NCBI RefSeq assembly: GCF_052044135.1
Contig: NZ_JBQDYF010000004.1
Coordinates: 124,001-188,000, forward strand
Direction: 5' to 3'
Source of the DNA: Salinisphaera sp052044135
GTDB lineage: Bacteria > Pseudomonadota > Gammaproteobacteria > Nevskiales > Salinisphaeraceae
DNA length: 64,000 nucleotides
Part shown: piece by piece, positions 47,807 to 57,030 of the stretch
Layout of the letters: the number at the start of each line of letters is the position of its first letter
Numbering within the stretch: the first letter of the stretch is position 1
Notes under the pieces: generated by a model
What the model was told of the DNA's origin: nothing
The model's database searches: none
The model's input: the letters and a program-made list of their open reading frames with translations, nothing else
Made by a program: the position numbers and the translations under genes

Positions 47807-48310
47807 TCAGGACAGCGGCCCGCGTGCCTTGCGGACCTGTTTGTAGCCGATCTGGGTCCAGGACATGCTGAACCAGTGGCCCTGCTGGGGGCGTGATACC
47901 GCGACGCTCACGCGGTAGAGCGCGACCTGGTACAGGCCGGTGCCGCTGGCACTGTTGACCTGGTCGCGCGGTGGCGCCACGGGTTTGCTTTGCCAACGGA
48001 TACGGTAATGCAGGAACGCCTGTTGGCCGCTGCCCTGCTGCATGGGGTTGAGATTGTCGAGATAGCCGAGGATGTTGTTTTTCGCTTCGGTCTTGCGGGC
48101 GACATCCTGGATTCGGCCGACACTGATGAGATTGGTGTTGATCCAGTCGTAGGCGGCCATCGCGCCGACGCTGATCAAGGCCAGCGAGACGATGGCTTCC
48201 AGCAGGCCGAAACCGGCCATGGCGTGCCCGGATGAGGCGGCGGGTGCCCGCGACCGGAGGGGCGCGGTCGGCGACCTGGCCAGCGTGGAGTCGATCGCGT
48301 TGTGCGCCAT
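47807..48310 (-). CDS. gspI: Type II secretion minor pseudopilin GspI-like
   Basis: First gene of the minus-strand gsp half. The prepilin motif AG|FGLLEAIVSLALISVGAM has Glu5 and a hydrophobic helix. The frame can start at ATG 48310 (167 residues, 33-residue leader) or ATG 48220 (137 residues, 3-residue leader); neither has a clear ribosome site. GspI is assigned by its position before J and K; GspH is the alternative. Confidence 0.75.
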   Translation of the reverse strand: MAHNAIDSTLARSPTAPLRSRAPAASSGHAMAGFGLLEAIVSLALISVGAMAAYDWINTNLISVGRIQDVARKTEAKNNILGYLDNLNPMQQGSGQQAFLHYRIRWQSKPVAPPRDQVNSASGTGLYQVALYRVSVAVSRPQQGHWFSMSWTQIGYKQVRKARGPLS

Positions 48311-48487
48311 GCGGTTGAGTCGGTCGGGCTGCGGCTTAGCGCGTGATTGTACATGCGCTGCGGCAGGCGACTGCCGACGTCGGTATGGGTTGTGCGCGTC
48401 TGGATGACCGGCCGGTTGCCCCAGAGGCTTGCTGTGGTTTCATTTGCAGGCTCGCGCGAGACGGCAACAGGCTCTAATATTGATGGA

Positions 48488-49510
48488 ATGTTCGGTATTC
48501 TGCGCCTTGTACTGGCCAGCTTCGTGGCCGTGTCCCATTGCGGCGTGCTGTTCGCCGGGTTGAATCCCGGGGTGGCGTCGGTGGTGGTTTTCTACATGCT
48601 GGCGGGCTATATCATGGCCGACCAGTTTTTGCGCTATTTCGATCGTCCGGGCGATACCTGGGCCTTCTATCGCGACCGCGCGCTGCGCATTGTGCCGCCG
48701 TATCTGCTGTTCCTTGCGCTGGCGGGGGCGTTTATCTGGGCCACCGGCTATCGAGCCGGTTATATGCGCGGGCCGGTCGATGCGGCCACGCTGCTGCAGA
48801 ATCTGTTCATCATTCCGTTGAATTTTTTCATGTTCACCGGGATCGGGCACGCGACCTTCATTCCGCCGGCCTGGTCGCTGGCCGCCGAGTTGCAGTTTTA
48901 TCTGGTGGCGCCGGGGCTTTTGCGCGGCCTGCGTGCATTCCGGGCGGCGTTTGCGGTCAGCGCGTGCTGGTTTGTGGTGGCCGCCAGCGGGCTGGTGAAT
49001 ACCGATACCTGGGGCTATCGGCTGTTGCCGGGGATTCTGTTCATCTTTCTGCTCGGGGCGGCGATCCGGCGCCGGGATCGAGCGTTGCAGTGGGGCGCGG
49101 CGGCAACCGTGGTGGCCGCGCTGGCGGTGGCCTGGGCGGCCGGGCATGTGAGCGCACCGTATCTGCGCGAGGAACTGATCGGGCTGGTGGCGGGGATGGC
49201 CGCCATCCACGGGCTGGGGCGGCTGCCGGTTCACCGCTGGGATGTGCGGCTGGGCTATCTGGCGTATGGCGTGTTTCTGGCGCAGTTTCTGCCCATCTGG
49301 TATTTTCAGATGCATCCCGTGGGACCGCAGGGGTCGGCTGCCAATGTGCTGGCCGTACTGGGGGTTTCGTTCGGGCTGTCCTGGGCTGCATTCTGGGTCG
49401 TCGATCGGCCGGTCGCCCGCTGGCGCCGCCGTCATCGCCACGGCCGGGCCCCGGGCCGGCGGGCCGCGGATGCGGCCGAACCGGCTTGTTCCCAGAATGC
49501 GCGAGGGTGA
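48488..49510 (+). CDS. Acyltransferase 3 family membrane protein (OafA-like)
   Basis: Polytopic membrane O-acyltransferase of 340 residues with about ten helices, moving acetyl or other acyl groups onto surface glycans. Seen: the catalytic histidine in FVAVSHCG near the start, RALRIVPPYLLF, and the AWSLAAELQFYLVAP signature. The ATG at 48488 fits the family start; the frame extends to 48347 without support. Its stop lies six bases before gspE, so it heads the gspE-F-G-H operon, an unusual place that suggests a link to the polysaccharide genes further on. Confidence 0.88.
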   Translation: MFGILRLVLASFVAVSHCGVLFAGLNPGVASVVVFYMLAGYIMADQFLRYFDRPGDTWAFYRDRALRIVPPYLLFLALAGAFIWATGYRAGYMRGPVDAATLLQNLFIIPLNFFMFTGIGHATFIPPAWSLAAELQFYLVAPGLLRGLRAFRAAFAVSACWFVVAASGLVNTDTWGYRLLPGILFIFLLGAAIRRRDRALQWGAAATVVAALAVAWAAGHVSAPYLREELIGLVAGMAAIHGLGRLPVHRWDVRLGYLAYGVFLAQFLPIWYFQMHPVGPQGSAANVLAVLGVSFGLSWAAFWVVDRPVARWRRRHRHGRAPGRRAADAAEPACSQNARG

Positions 49511-49516
49511 GCCCCG

Positions 49517-51259
49517 ATGACAGACGCACTTGAATCCCCCGACTCCCCACAGATGCTTGGCCAGATGCTGATTGCAGCCGGCCGCATCGATGCGGCCGAA
49601 CTGGACAAGGCACTTCGGTTCCAGGCCGAATACGGCGGCTGGCTGGGCGCGGTGTTGAATCGCCTGGGCGTGTGCTCGGAGGATCGGCTGCTGCCGGTGC
49701 TGGCTGAGCAGTTGGGCGTGCATTACGCGCCGAACGCGCAGCCGCCCACGGCGGAGGCGGTGGCAGCGGGCATCCAGCATACCGGCTTTTCCGGCGACTG
49801 GTTCCTGTTCCGGCAGATTATTCCGTGGCTGGACGACGACGGGCAGCTGCATTTCGCTGGGCGCGACCCGGCCGATGTGCTGGTCAACGAGCTGGCCGAG
49901 GCGCGCGGGCTGGATGTGGCATGGCATCTGCTCGGCTCGCAGGCGGAGTCGCTTTGGCTGGGCCTGGTGGATGCCCGCTCGGGCGGCAACCGCGATGATG
50001 AAGCCTATCTGCGCGAACTGGCCGAGGAAGCGCCTGTGGTGTCGCTGGTGAACAATGTGCTCACCCAGGCGGTGGAGCTGGATGCCTCGGATATCCACCT
50101 GGAGCCCGACAACGGCGCGCTGCGGGTACGCTTTCGCATCGATGGCGTACTGGTCGATCATATGCGCACCACGGGCACGCGTATGGAGGCGGTGCTGTCG
50201 CGGGTGAAGCTGATGGCCGATCTGGATATCGCCGAGCGGCGCTTGCCGCAGGACGGGCGGATCAGCCTGCAGGCGGCGGGGATGACGCTGGATGTGCGTA
50301 TTTCCACGTTGCCGGATACCGACGGCGAGTCGGTGGTGATGCGTCTGCTGCCCAAGGATGATCGCCGGCTCGATCTGGATGTGCTCGGGCTCGAGCCGGA
50401 TCTGTACCAGCAGATGAAGCATGTGGCCAACCAGCCGCACGGGCTGATGCTGGTCACCGGGCCGACCGGCTCGGGCAAGAGCACCACGCTTTATGCGCTG
50501 CTGGGCGAGGTGAACAATGGCGAGCGCAAGATCATCACGGTGGAGGATCCGGTCGAAAACCGGATGCACGGCGTGGTGCAGGTTCAGGCGCATGCCGACA
50601 TCGGCTACGATTTCGCGCGCGCGCTACGCGCCATCCTGCGCCAGGACCCGGACGTGATCATGATCGGCGAGGTGCGCGACGGCGAGACGGCCGGCATTGC
50701 GGTGCAGTCGTCGCTGACCGGGCATACGGTGTTTTCGACGTTGCATACCAACGACGCGATTTCGGCCTTCGGCCGGCTGATCGACATGGGGGTGGAGCCG
50801 TATCTGCTGGCCTCGGCCGTGCGCGGGGTCCTGGCGCAGCGGCTGGTGCGTCGGGTGTGCCCCCATTGCCGGGAACCCGAGGCCGCGCCGGATGGCTTGT
50901 CGGGCGTGCTGGACAGTCTGCGCGCGCGTTTCGGCGCGCTGCTGCCGGATGCCCCGAATTTTCACCGCGCGGTGGGTTGCCGCCAGTGTATGGGGACCGG
51001 CTACAGTGGGCGCGTGGGTATTTATGAATGGATCGAAGTGGGCCCCACGTTGGAACGGCTGGTCTCGGAAGCGGCCCCACGGGCACGGATGAGCGAGGCG
51101 CTGCCGTCGCATTTCCGGACGCTGCGCGAAGATGGGCTGCTAAAGGCCTGGCGCGGCCAGACGACGCTGGATGAGGTGTTCCGCGTGACCGGCGTGATGG
51201 AGGGTATGGACGAAGACAAGCCGGTATCTTCCGCGCTGGAAGTCGATCATGCCGGCTGA
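49517..51259 (+). CDS. gspE: Type II secretion ATPase GspE
   Basis: Cytoplasmic hexameric ATPase driving pseudopilus assembly, 580 residues. An MshEN-type N-terminal domain is followed by Walker A GPTGSGKSTTLYALL, the Asp box TVEDPVENRM, Walker B DVIMIGEVRDGETA and the His box TGHTVFSTLHTNDA. A four-cysteine zinc motif reads CPHCREP and CRQCMGTGYSGR. The end overlaps gspF by 11 bases. Confidence 0.95.
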   Translation: MTDALESPDSPQMLGQMLIAAGRIDAAELDKALRFQAEYGGWLGAVLNRLGVCSEDRLLPVLAEQLGVHYAPNAQPPTAEAVAAGIQHTGFSGDWFLFRQIIPWLDDDGQLHFAGRDPADVLVNELAEARGLDVAWHLLGSQAESLWLGLVDARSGGNRDDEAYLRELAEEAPVVSLVNNVLTQAVELDASDIHLEPDNGALRVRFRIDGVLVDHMRTTGTRMEAVLSRVKLMADLDIAERRLPQDGRISLQAAGMTLDVRISTLPDTDGESVVMRLLPKDDRRLDLDVLGLEPDLYQQMKHVANQPHGLMLVTGPTGSGKSTTLYALLGEVNNGERKIITVEDPVENRMHGVVQVQAHADIGYDFARALRAILRQDPDVIMIGEVRDGETAGIAVQSSLTGHTVFSTLHTNDAISAFGRLIDMGVEPYLLASAVRGVLAQRLVRRVCPHCREPEAAPDGLSGVLDSLRARFGALLPDAPNFHRAVGCRQCMGTGYSGRVGIYEWIEVGPTLERLVSEAAPRARMSEALPSHFRTLREDGLLKAWRGQTTLDEVFRVTGVMEGMDEDKPVSSALEVDHAG

Positions 51260-52460
51260 GTTGTTCCATTACGAGGCCACCAATGCCCAGGGCGTGGGCA
51301 TGGAAGGGCATATCGAGGCGGACAGTGAGTCGGCGGCCTATCGGGCGTTGCAGGCTCAGGGGCTGTTGCCGCTGACGATTGCGCCGGCGCGCCAGCCGCG
51401 CGGCGGACGGCTGCGCAGCCGCCGGCTGACCGGGGCGATGCGCAAGCAGGCGGTGGAGGAGATGGCGACGCTGCTGGCGTCCGGCGTGCCGCTTTCCGAG
51501 GCGTTGCCGTCACTGCGCAAGGGACACGCCAACACCCCGCTCGGGACGGTGTTCGACGAACTGCATGCCGGGCTGCGCGGCGGCGATTCGTTTTCGGAAT
51601 CGCTGGAGCGTTCGCGGCTGTCGCTGCCACCCGACGTGCTGCAGATGATCCGCGCCGGTGAGGCTGCCGGCGATCTGGGCGGGGCGATGCGAACCGCGCT
51701 GGACCGCATGGAATATGTCGCGTCGAGCCAACGTGAGCTGCGTAATGCGCTGATCTATCCGGCGATCCTGGTGATCGCCGGGCTGGCGGCGATCGTGCTG
51801 ATATTCGCGATTGTGGTGCCGCGATTCCAGCGGTTGCTGTCCAAGGGCGGCGATTCGGTGCCCTGGATTTCCCGCGTTGTTTTGCACATCGGTATGTTTT
51901 TACACGACCACTGGCTGCTCGTGCTCGCCGGCGTGGCGGGGGTCGCCGGGGTGTGTTGGGCGTTGCTGCAGCAACCGCAGGTGCGGCGCACGGCGGAGGA
52001 CACGCTGCTGCGTCTGCCGGGCATCGGCAGCTGGTTGCTGCAGGCCGAGATGGGGCGTTGGACGCATTCCCTGGGCGCGCTGCTGAGCAGCAAGGTGCCG
52101 CTGGCGCGCGCGCTGGCACTGAGCGCCGAGGCCGTGACCATCGCCAGCCTGCGGCGCCGGCTCACGACTGTACAGGCCAACATCCGCGCCGGCGAACGGC
52201 TGACCGATGCGCTGGAACGTCAGCATCTGATTGATCCCATGGGTGCTAATCTGTTGCGCGTGGGCGAGCAGTCCGGGCGGTTGGCGGAGGTACTGGCCTC
52301 TTTGACGAGGGTATACAATACGTCGGCCACGCAGCGCATGAAACGCTTTCTGCTGCTGCTCGAGCCGGCGGCGATTCTGTTCATCGGTGCGTCGATCGGG
52401 CTGCTGATGGTCGCGATCATGCTGGCGGTGACCAGTCTGAACAACGCGGTGCTCCAGTAG
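51249..52460 (+). CDS. gspF: Type II secretion inner-membrane platform protein GspF
   Basis: 403 residues with two repeated GspF domains and three membrane helices. Seen: VEEMATLLASGVPLSEAL, the GEAAGDLGGAM motif of the first domain and GEQSGRLAEVL in the second. It forms the rotor-like platform base with GspE. Start ATG 51249 lies inside the gspE end. Confidence 0.94.
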   Translation: MPAELFHYEATNAQGVGMEGHIEADSESAAYRALQAQGLLPLTIAPARQPRGGRLRSRRLTGAMRKQAVEEMATLLASGVPLSEALPSLRKGHANTPLGTVFDELHAGLRGGDSFSESLERSRLSLPPDVLQMIRAGEAAGDLGGAMRTALDRMEYVASSQRELRNALIYPAILVIAGLAAIVLIFAIVVPRFQRLLSKGGDSVPWISRVVLHIGMFLHDHWLLVLAGVAGVAGVCWALLQQPQVRRTAEDTLLRLPGIGSWLLQAEMGRWTHSLGALLSSKVPLARALALSAEAVTIASLRRRLTTVQANIRAGERLTDALERQHLIDPMGANLLRVGEQSGRLAEVLASLTRVYNTSATQRMKRFLLLLEPAAILFIGASIGLLMVAIMLAVTSLNNAVLQ

Positions 52461-52515
52461 CGACCGTTTTTCCTTTGCCATGATGCCTGCGCGCCCGGCG
52501 CGGGAGGAGAGTTGA

Positions 52516-52956
52516 ATGCAGCGCGCACAGCGTGGTTTTACGCTGATCGAAATGTTGGTGGTATTGGTGATAATCGGCCTGCTGGCCGGGTTGATCGGTC
52601 CGCGCCTGTTCAGCCAGGCGGACAAGTCGAAGGTCAAGACCGCCAAGGTGCAGATCAAAATGCTTAAAAATTCGCTGCAGACCCTGGAGTTGGACTACGG
52701 TCGGTTTCCGAACAACCATGAAGGATTGAGTCTGTTGGTGCAGCCGCCGTCGAACCCGTCACTGGCCAAGCGCTGGCACGGACCCTATCTGGGTGATCCG
52801 AAGGTGCCGAAGGATCCGTGGGGTTATGCCTATCATTATCAGGTGCCGGGGCCTAAGAACATGCCGTTTGCACTATGGTCGGACGGTGCCGACGGCAAGC
52901 CGGGTGGCAAGGGCATTAATGCGGATATCGGCTATTTGCCGCCCGGGCGGTCGTAG
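52516..52956 (+). CDS. gspG: Type II secretion major pseudopilin GspG
   Basis: 146 residues with QRGFTLIEMLVVLVIIGLLA, the cleavage glycine and Glu5. The globular domain keeps LDYGRFPNNHEGLSLLVQPP, DPWGYAYHYQVPG, and the calcium-binding SDGADGKPGGKG loop. It is the main subunit of the pseudopilus piston. A GGAGGAGAG ribosome site precedes the ATG. Confidence 0.96.
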   Translation: MQRAQRGFTLIEMLVVLVIIGLLAGLIGPRLFSQADKSKVKTAKVQIKMLKNSLQTLELDYGRFPNNHEGLSLLVQPPSNPSLAKRWHGPYLGDPKVPKDPWGYAYHYQVPGPKNMPFALWSDGADGKPGGKGINADIGYLPPGRS

Positions 52957-53338
52957 GGCAACCGGCCCCGGCCGCGAGCGCGGCATGACGCTGCTGGAGA
53001 TTACCGTCGTGCTGTTCATCGGGGCGCTGATCACGGCGGTGGTCATTCCGCAGGCGATGAAGATGATCGGGGCCTGGCGTGGCCATGGCCAACGCAGCGA
53101 GATCGTGCAGCAGCTCAATGAGCTGTCGCTCAAGGCCTATGTGCATGGGCATGGCTTCGAGTTGAACAACAAGACCGCGCCGAAGGTGCCGAAAGGATGG
53201 TCGCTCGAGGTGTTGAAGCCTATCCACTTCGCCAACAACGGCATGTGTACGTCGGGGCGTGTGCGGCTCGTGGCCCCGGATGGGGCAGCCCAGGTTTATG
53301 CGATGGGGCCGCCGGACTGTCATTTGAAGACCAAATGA
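52919..53338 (+). CDS. gspH: Type II secretion minor pseudopilin GspH-like
   Basis: 139 residues. The prepilin site reads RERG|MTLLEITVVLFIGALI with Glu5. Because the cleavage glycine precedes that Met, the start must lie upstream. The nearest in-frame ATG is 52919, giving a 22-residue leader and a 38-base overlap with gspG. The globular part is short and has a cysteine pair (MCTSG, PDCHLK). Confidence 0.78.
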   Translation: MRISAICRPGGRRATGPGRERGMTLLEITVVLFIGALITAVVIPQAMKMIGAWRGHGQRSEIVQQLNELSLKAYVHGHGFELNNKTAPKVPKGWSLEVLKPIHFANNGMCTSGRVRLVAPDGAAQVYAMGPPDCHLKTK

Positions 53339-53403
53339 AAGATGTGTGAAATAGCAGCGTGCGCGTGTCGGGGCGCGCTCATGCTGCAGAGGGTTTGAAT
53401 GTT

Positions 53404-54189
53404 TTGATTGCTTCTGTATGGCGCTACCGGGGTTTTATTGTCGGGTCGATCAAGAACGAGTTTCTGACTCAGTTCGCGAGCAGTCGGCTGGGCGGTCTCT
53501 GGATGATTCTCAACCCGCTGGCGCAAGTGGCGATCTATGCGCTGGTGTTGTCGGCGGTGCTGTCGGCCAAGATGCCCGGCGTGCACAGCCGCTTCGGCTA
53601 TGCCATTTATCTGATGGCCGGCATGCTCGGCTGGAACCTGTTCAACGAGCTGGTCGGACGTTGTCTGAATGTGTTCGTCGCCAATGCCAACCTGATCAAG
53701 AAACTGTCGTTCCCCCGCATCAGTCTGCCGCTGATTGCCGCCGGCAGCACGCTGGTGACCAATGTGCTGCTGTTCGTGGCCATTTTTGTGGTGTTCACGC
53801 TGATGGGGCACTGGCCGTCGCCGGCGTTGTTGTGGTTGCCGCTGCTCACCGCGCTGACCGTGGCGCTGGCTCTGGGTCTGGGGCTGCTGATCGGGGTGGT
53901 GAATGTGTTCATTCGCGACGTCGGCCAGATCATGGGGATTGTGCTGCAGTTCTGGTTCTGGTTGACGCCGGTGGTCTATACCGCGCGCATGCTGCCGACA
54001 AGCTATCAGGATATCCTGCTGATCAATCCCATGACCGGCGTGGTGGAGGCTTATCACGCGGTGCTCGTGTATGGCCGCTCGCCGGATATTGAAACCCTGA
54101 TCTATCCCGCGGTGCTGGCGGCCGTGCTGCTCGCGCTTTCGTGGCGGATTTATCGGTGCGCCGCCGAAGATATGGCCGACGTGTTATGA
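53404..54189 (+). CDS. wzm: O-antigen/polysaccharide ABC exporter permease
   Basis: ABC-2 permease with six helices, exporting lipid-linked polysaccharide across the inner membrane with Wzt. Seen: the amphipathic start SVWRYRGFIVGSIKNEF, SRLGGLWMILNPLAQV, and the C-terminal INPMTGVVEAYH. The start is uncertain: TTG 53404 has an AGAGGG ribosome site about ten bases off; TTG 53395 and GTG 53359 are also in frame. It begins only 65 bases after gspH with no terminator between. Confidence 0.9.
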   Translation: MIASVWRYRGFIVGSIKNEFLTQFASSRLGGLWMILNPLAQVAIYALVLSAVLSAKMPGVHSRFGYAIYLMAGMLGWNLFNELVGRCLNVFVANANLIKKLSFPRISLPLIAAGSTLVTNVLLFVAIFVVFTLMGHWPSPALLWLPLLTALTVALALGLGLLIGVVNVFIRDVGQIMGIVLQFWFWLTPVVYTARMLPTSYQDILLINPMTGVVEAYHAVLVYGRSPDIETLIYPAVLAAVLLALSWRIYRCAAEDMADVL

Positions 54190-55421
54190 GTAACGACGCA
54201 CCGGTACTGGAAGTGCGCGGCCTCGGCAAGGCGTATCGCGACTACGGCGGCGAGTGGCGGCGGGTGTTGTCCTGGTTCGGTTTCGGCTTCAAGCCGATCG
54301 CCGAACAGTGGACGCTGCAGAACGTGGACTTCGAAATCCCGCCGGGCGAGGCGGTCGGGATCGTGGGCCAGAACGGTGCGGGCAAGAGTACCTTGCTCAA
54401 GATCATCACCGGTACGCTGCGGGCGAGCACGGGCGAGGCGGTCGCGCGCGGGCGTATTGCGGCGATTCTCGAGTTGGGCATGGGGTTTCATGCCGATCTC
54501 ACGGGGCGGCAGAATGTGTACCACTCGGCAGGATTGATGGGCTTCAGCCGCGAACAGGTTGATGCAGTCATCGGCGATATCGAGGCGTTTGCCGAGATCG
54601 GCGGGTATTTCGATGAGCCGGTACGTACCTATTCCAGCGGCATGCAGATGCGCGTGGCGTTTGCCGTGGCGACCGCCTACCGGCCGGAGGTGCTGATTAT
54701 CGACGAGGCGTTGTCGGTTGGCGATACGTATTTCCAGCACAAAAGCTTTGCGCGGATTCGAGAGTTCCAGGCCGAAGGTACGTCGCTTCTGATTGTCTCG
54801 CACGACCGAACCGCGATTCAGACACTCTGCACGCGTGCGCTGCTGCTCGCCGAAGGCCGCGTGATCAAGGATGGTCAGCCGGAAGCCGTGATGGACTTCT
54901 ATAACGCGCTGATCGCGGAAAAAGAAGAGAGCAGCACCATCGAGGTGACCGAAACCGAGAGCGGTCGCGTGCAGACGCGCTCGGGCACGGGCGAGGCCCG
55001 GGTTGAATCGGTGACGCTTTGCGATGCCGCCGGCAAGGCCGTCGAGCACCTTCGCGTGGGCGAGCCGGTTGCGTTGCGGGTCGCGTGTCGGGCGCATGTC
55101 GACCTGGAGCGGCTGGTGCTCGGTTATGTGATCAAGGATCGGCTGGGGCAGCCGATGTTCGGTATCAACACGCATCATCTGGGGGCAAGTCTCACCGACG
55201 TGTCGGCGGGCGAGTGTTTCGGCTACACCTTCCGCTTCCCCGCGAATCTGGGGGTCGGCTCCTACTCCGTGGCGGTTGCCCTGCATGCGTTCGATACGCA
55301 CGTGGCGGCTAACTACGACTGGTGGGATCTCGCGGCGGTGTTCGATGTGGTGAATGTCAACCGGCCGGTATTCACCGGCGCGATGTGGCTGCCCCCGGAA
55401 TGGGAGTGTGAGCGTGGCTGA
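54186..55421 (+). CDS. wzt: O-antigen/polysaccharide ABC exporter ATPase with Wzt-C domain
   Basis: 411 residues. The ATPase half has Walker A GIVGQNGAGKSTLLKI, the signature YSSGMQMRVAFA and Walker B VLIIDEALSVGD. After a linker the C-terminal beta domain (LRVGEPVALRVACRAHVDLE, GYVIKDRLGQPMFGINT) is the Wzt type that recognises a modified chain end in E. coli O8/O9a. The ATG overlaps the wzm stop by four bases. A tail domain like this implies that the polymer carries a terminal cap. Confidence 0.93.
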   Translation: MSNDAPVLEVRGLGKAYRDYGGEWRRVLSWFGFGFKPIAEQWTLQNVDFEIPPGEAVGIVGQNGAGKSTLLKIITGTLRASTGEAVARGRIAAILELGMGFHADLTGRQNVYHSAGLMGFSREQVDAVIGDIEAFAEIGGYFDEPVRTYSSGMQMRVAFAVATAYRPEVLIIDEALSVGDTYFQHKSFARIREFQAEGTSLLIVSHDRTAIQTLCTRALLLAEGRVIKDGQPEAVMDFYNALIAEKEESSTIEVTETESGRVQTRSGTGEARVESVTLCDAAGKAVEHLRVGEPVALRVACRAHVDLERLVLGYVIKDRLGQPMFGINTHHLGASLTDVSAGECFGYTFRFPANLGVGSYSVAVALHAFDTHVAANYDWWDLAAVFDVVNVNRPVFTGAMWLPPEWECERG

Positions 55422-57030
55422 AAACGGTTTTTATCGCGCCTTCGAGGACCGTTTTCGCGGCACGCGCGAGACTATCGACGCGCGGTTGCGCGTTTACCTG
55501 CCGTTTCTGGCGCCGCTGACTGAAGCCACGACCGCGCCGCGCGCGCTGGATCTGGGCTGTGGCCGGGGCGAGTGGCTGGAAGTCGTGCAGGCCCAGGGGT
55601 TTGCTGCCGAGGGCGTCGACCTGGATGCGGGCATGCTGGCGGCCTGCCGTGAGCGTGAGCTTGCGGTGCGGCAGGCGGACGCGCTCGCGGCGCTGGCGGA
55701 AATGGAAGACGAAAGCCTCGCTCTGGTTTCGGGCTTTCATATCGCCGAGCATTTACCGTTCGAGACATTGCAGGCCCTGGTCGGCGAAGCGTTGCGGGTG
55801 CTGTTGCCGGGCGGGCTGCTCATTCTCGAGACGCCAAACCCGGAAAATATCCTGGTGGCGTCGCGGCATTTCTATCTCGACCCGACCCATCGTCACCCGT
55901 TGCCGCCGCCGCTGCTGGCGTTTCTGCCGGAGTACGCGGGCTTTGCCCGAACCCGAATTCTGCGGCTGCAGGAGGATCGGCGTTTGCACGGCGATGTGCC
56001 GATCGGGGTGCGTGAAGTGATCGGCGGGGCCAGCCCGGATTATGCGGTTGTGGCGCAGAAGCACGGACCCGCGTCGCAGCTTGAGTGTTTCGATACGGCA
56101 TTCGAAGCGGCGTACGGCATGCCGTACGAGAACCTGGCCGAGCGGTTCGATGCCCGCTTCGCCGGGGCGGAGACGACGGCGACGACGGCCCATGAAACGG
56201 CCGAGCAGGCCCTGGACGCCGCCCGAACCGGCGTGGAGACTGCAACGCAGGCTCTGGATGCCGCCCGAACCGGCGTAGAGACTGCAACGACGATGGCACA
56301 GCAGGCGCTGGATGCCGCCGGAGCCGCGCAGTCGGAATTGCATTCCGTCTACAACAGCCGATCGTGGCGGGTTACGGAGCCACTGCGTTGGGGGGCGCAA
56401 GTCGCCCGTGAGGGGCGTCGCCGGGCCAAAAGTACGGCCGTTCGACTGGATCCGGTCGACGGCGCGATCGACTACGTGAGCCGGCATCCGCGCATCAAGC
56501 GGCTCGTGACGCGAATCCCAAGTGTCGAGCGCCGGTTGCGGCGCGGCCAAGCCGCCAGCGCCGCCGCGTCGGTTGCACCCGAAGCCCAAGAGCCAGCGCC
56601 GAAGCATAAACCGTCGTACACCCAGACGTTGTGGCGTATCACCTCGCCGCGCGGGAATTCGACAATGCAAAATTCATCGTCCGCCAAGCTCGGGAATGCC
56701 CGCCGCGGGATGCTGGTCGGCTTGGTGAGTCGGGCGGGCAATTATGCCAAGACAGCCCCTCGTTTCAGGCGTGCTGCACTGCGTGTATTGAACCGGGCGC
56801 CCGGGCTGAATATCAAGCTGCGCCAGCTTTATCTGGAGTCTAAGTTCGGATCGGGCTCACGCGGTGACGTTTGGTCAGCCCGGGCTGCATCGGGGGCGGC
56901 AGCGTCTGCAACAACACGTGCCGGAAACGAAACAGCGGGCCTAAGCTCCGAGGCAATGTCGAACGGGATTAACGCCGGGCAGCGCACGCCCTTGGAAACA
57001 TATTTCCATGCTTACGGGGCGGATGAATGA
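55414..57030 (+). CDS. SAM-dependent methyltransferase with repeat stalk (possible chain terminator)
   Basis: 538 residues, GTG start at 55414 with GGGAG nine bases upstream, overlapping wzt by eight bases. The N-terminal class I methyltransferase has LDLGCGRGEWLEVV (SAM site), GFHIAEHLPFE and LLPGGLLILETPNPEN. Residues ~250-310 are Ala/Thr/Glu-rich and include two near-identical 14-residue repeats (QALDAARTGVETAT), likely a helical stalk. The C-terminal 200 residues are basic and of unknown role. Position next to wzt and the stalk recall WbdD, which caps and measures O-antigen chains, but no kinase domain is seen. Confidence 0.85.
   Translation: MAENGFYRAFEDRFRGTRETIDARLRVYLPFLAPLTEATTAPRALDLGCGRGEWLEVVQAQGFAAEGVDLDAGMLAACRERELAVRQADALAALAEMEDESLALVSGFHIAEHLPFETLQALVGEALRVLLPGGLLILETPNPENILVASRHFYLDPTHRHPLPPPLLAFLPEYAGFARTRILRLQEDRRLHGDVPIGVREVIGGASPDYAVVAQKHGPASQLECFDTAFEAAYGMPYENLAERFDARFAGAETTATTAHETAEQALDAARTGVETATQALDAARTGVETATTMAQQALDAAGAAQSELHSVYNSRSWRVTEPLRWGAQVAREGRRRAKSTAVRLDPVDGAIDYVSRHPRIKRLVTRIPSVERRLRRGQAASAAASVAPEAQEPAPKHKPSYTQTLWRITSPRGNSTMQNSSSAKLGNARRGMLVGLVSRAGNYAKTAPRFRRAALRVLNRAPGLNIKLRQLYLESKFGSGSRGDVWSARAASGAAASATTRAGNETAGLSSEAMSNGINAGQRTPLETYFHAYGADE
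56206..56289 (+). repeat. 42-bp tandem duplication inside the methyltransferase gene
   Basis: Two units, 56206-56247 and 56248-56289, differ at only three positions, all synonymous. A shorter, diverged third unit starts near 56300 (QALDAAG). The repeat lengthens the Ala-rich stalk by 14 residues. Confidence 0.9.

Noticed and set aside
48440..50593. 717-codon open frame antisense to the acyltransferase and gspE genes
   Set aside because: It runs through two recognised genes and its translation is His/Arg/Gln-rich without domains.
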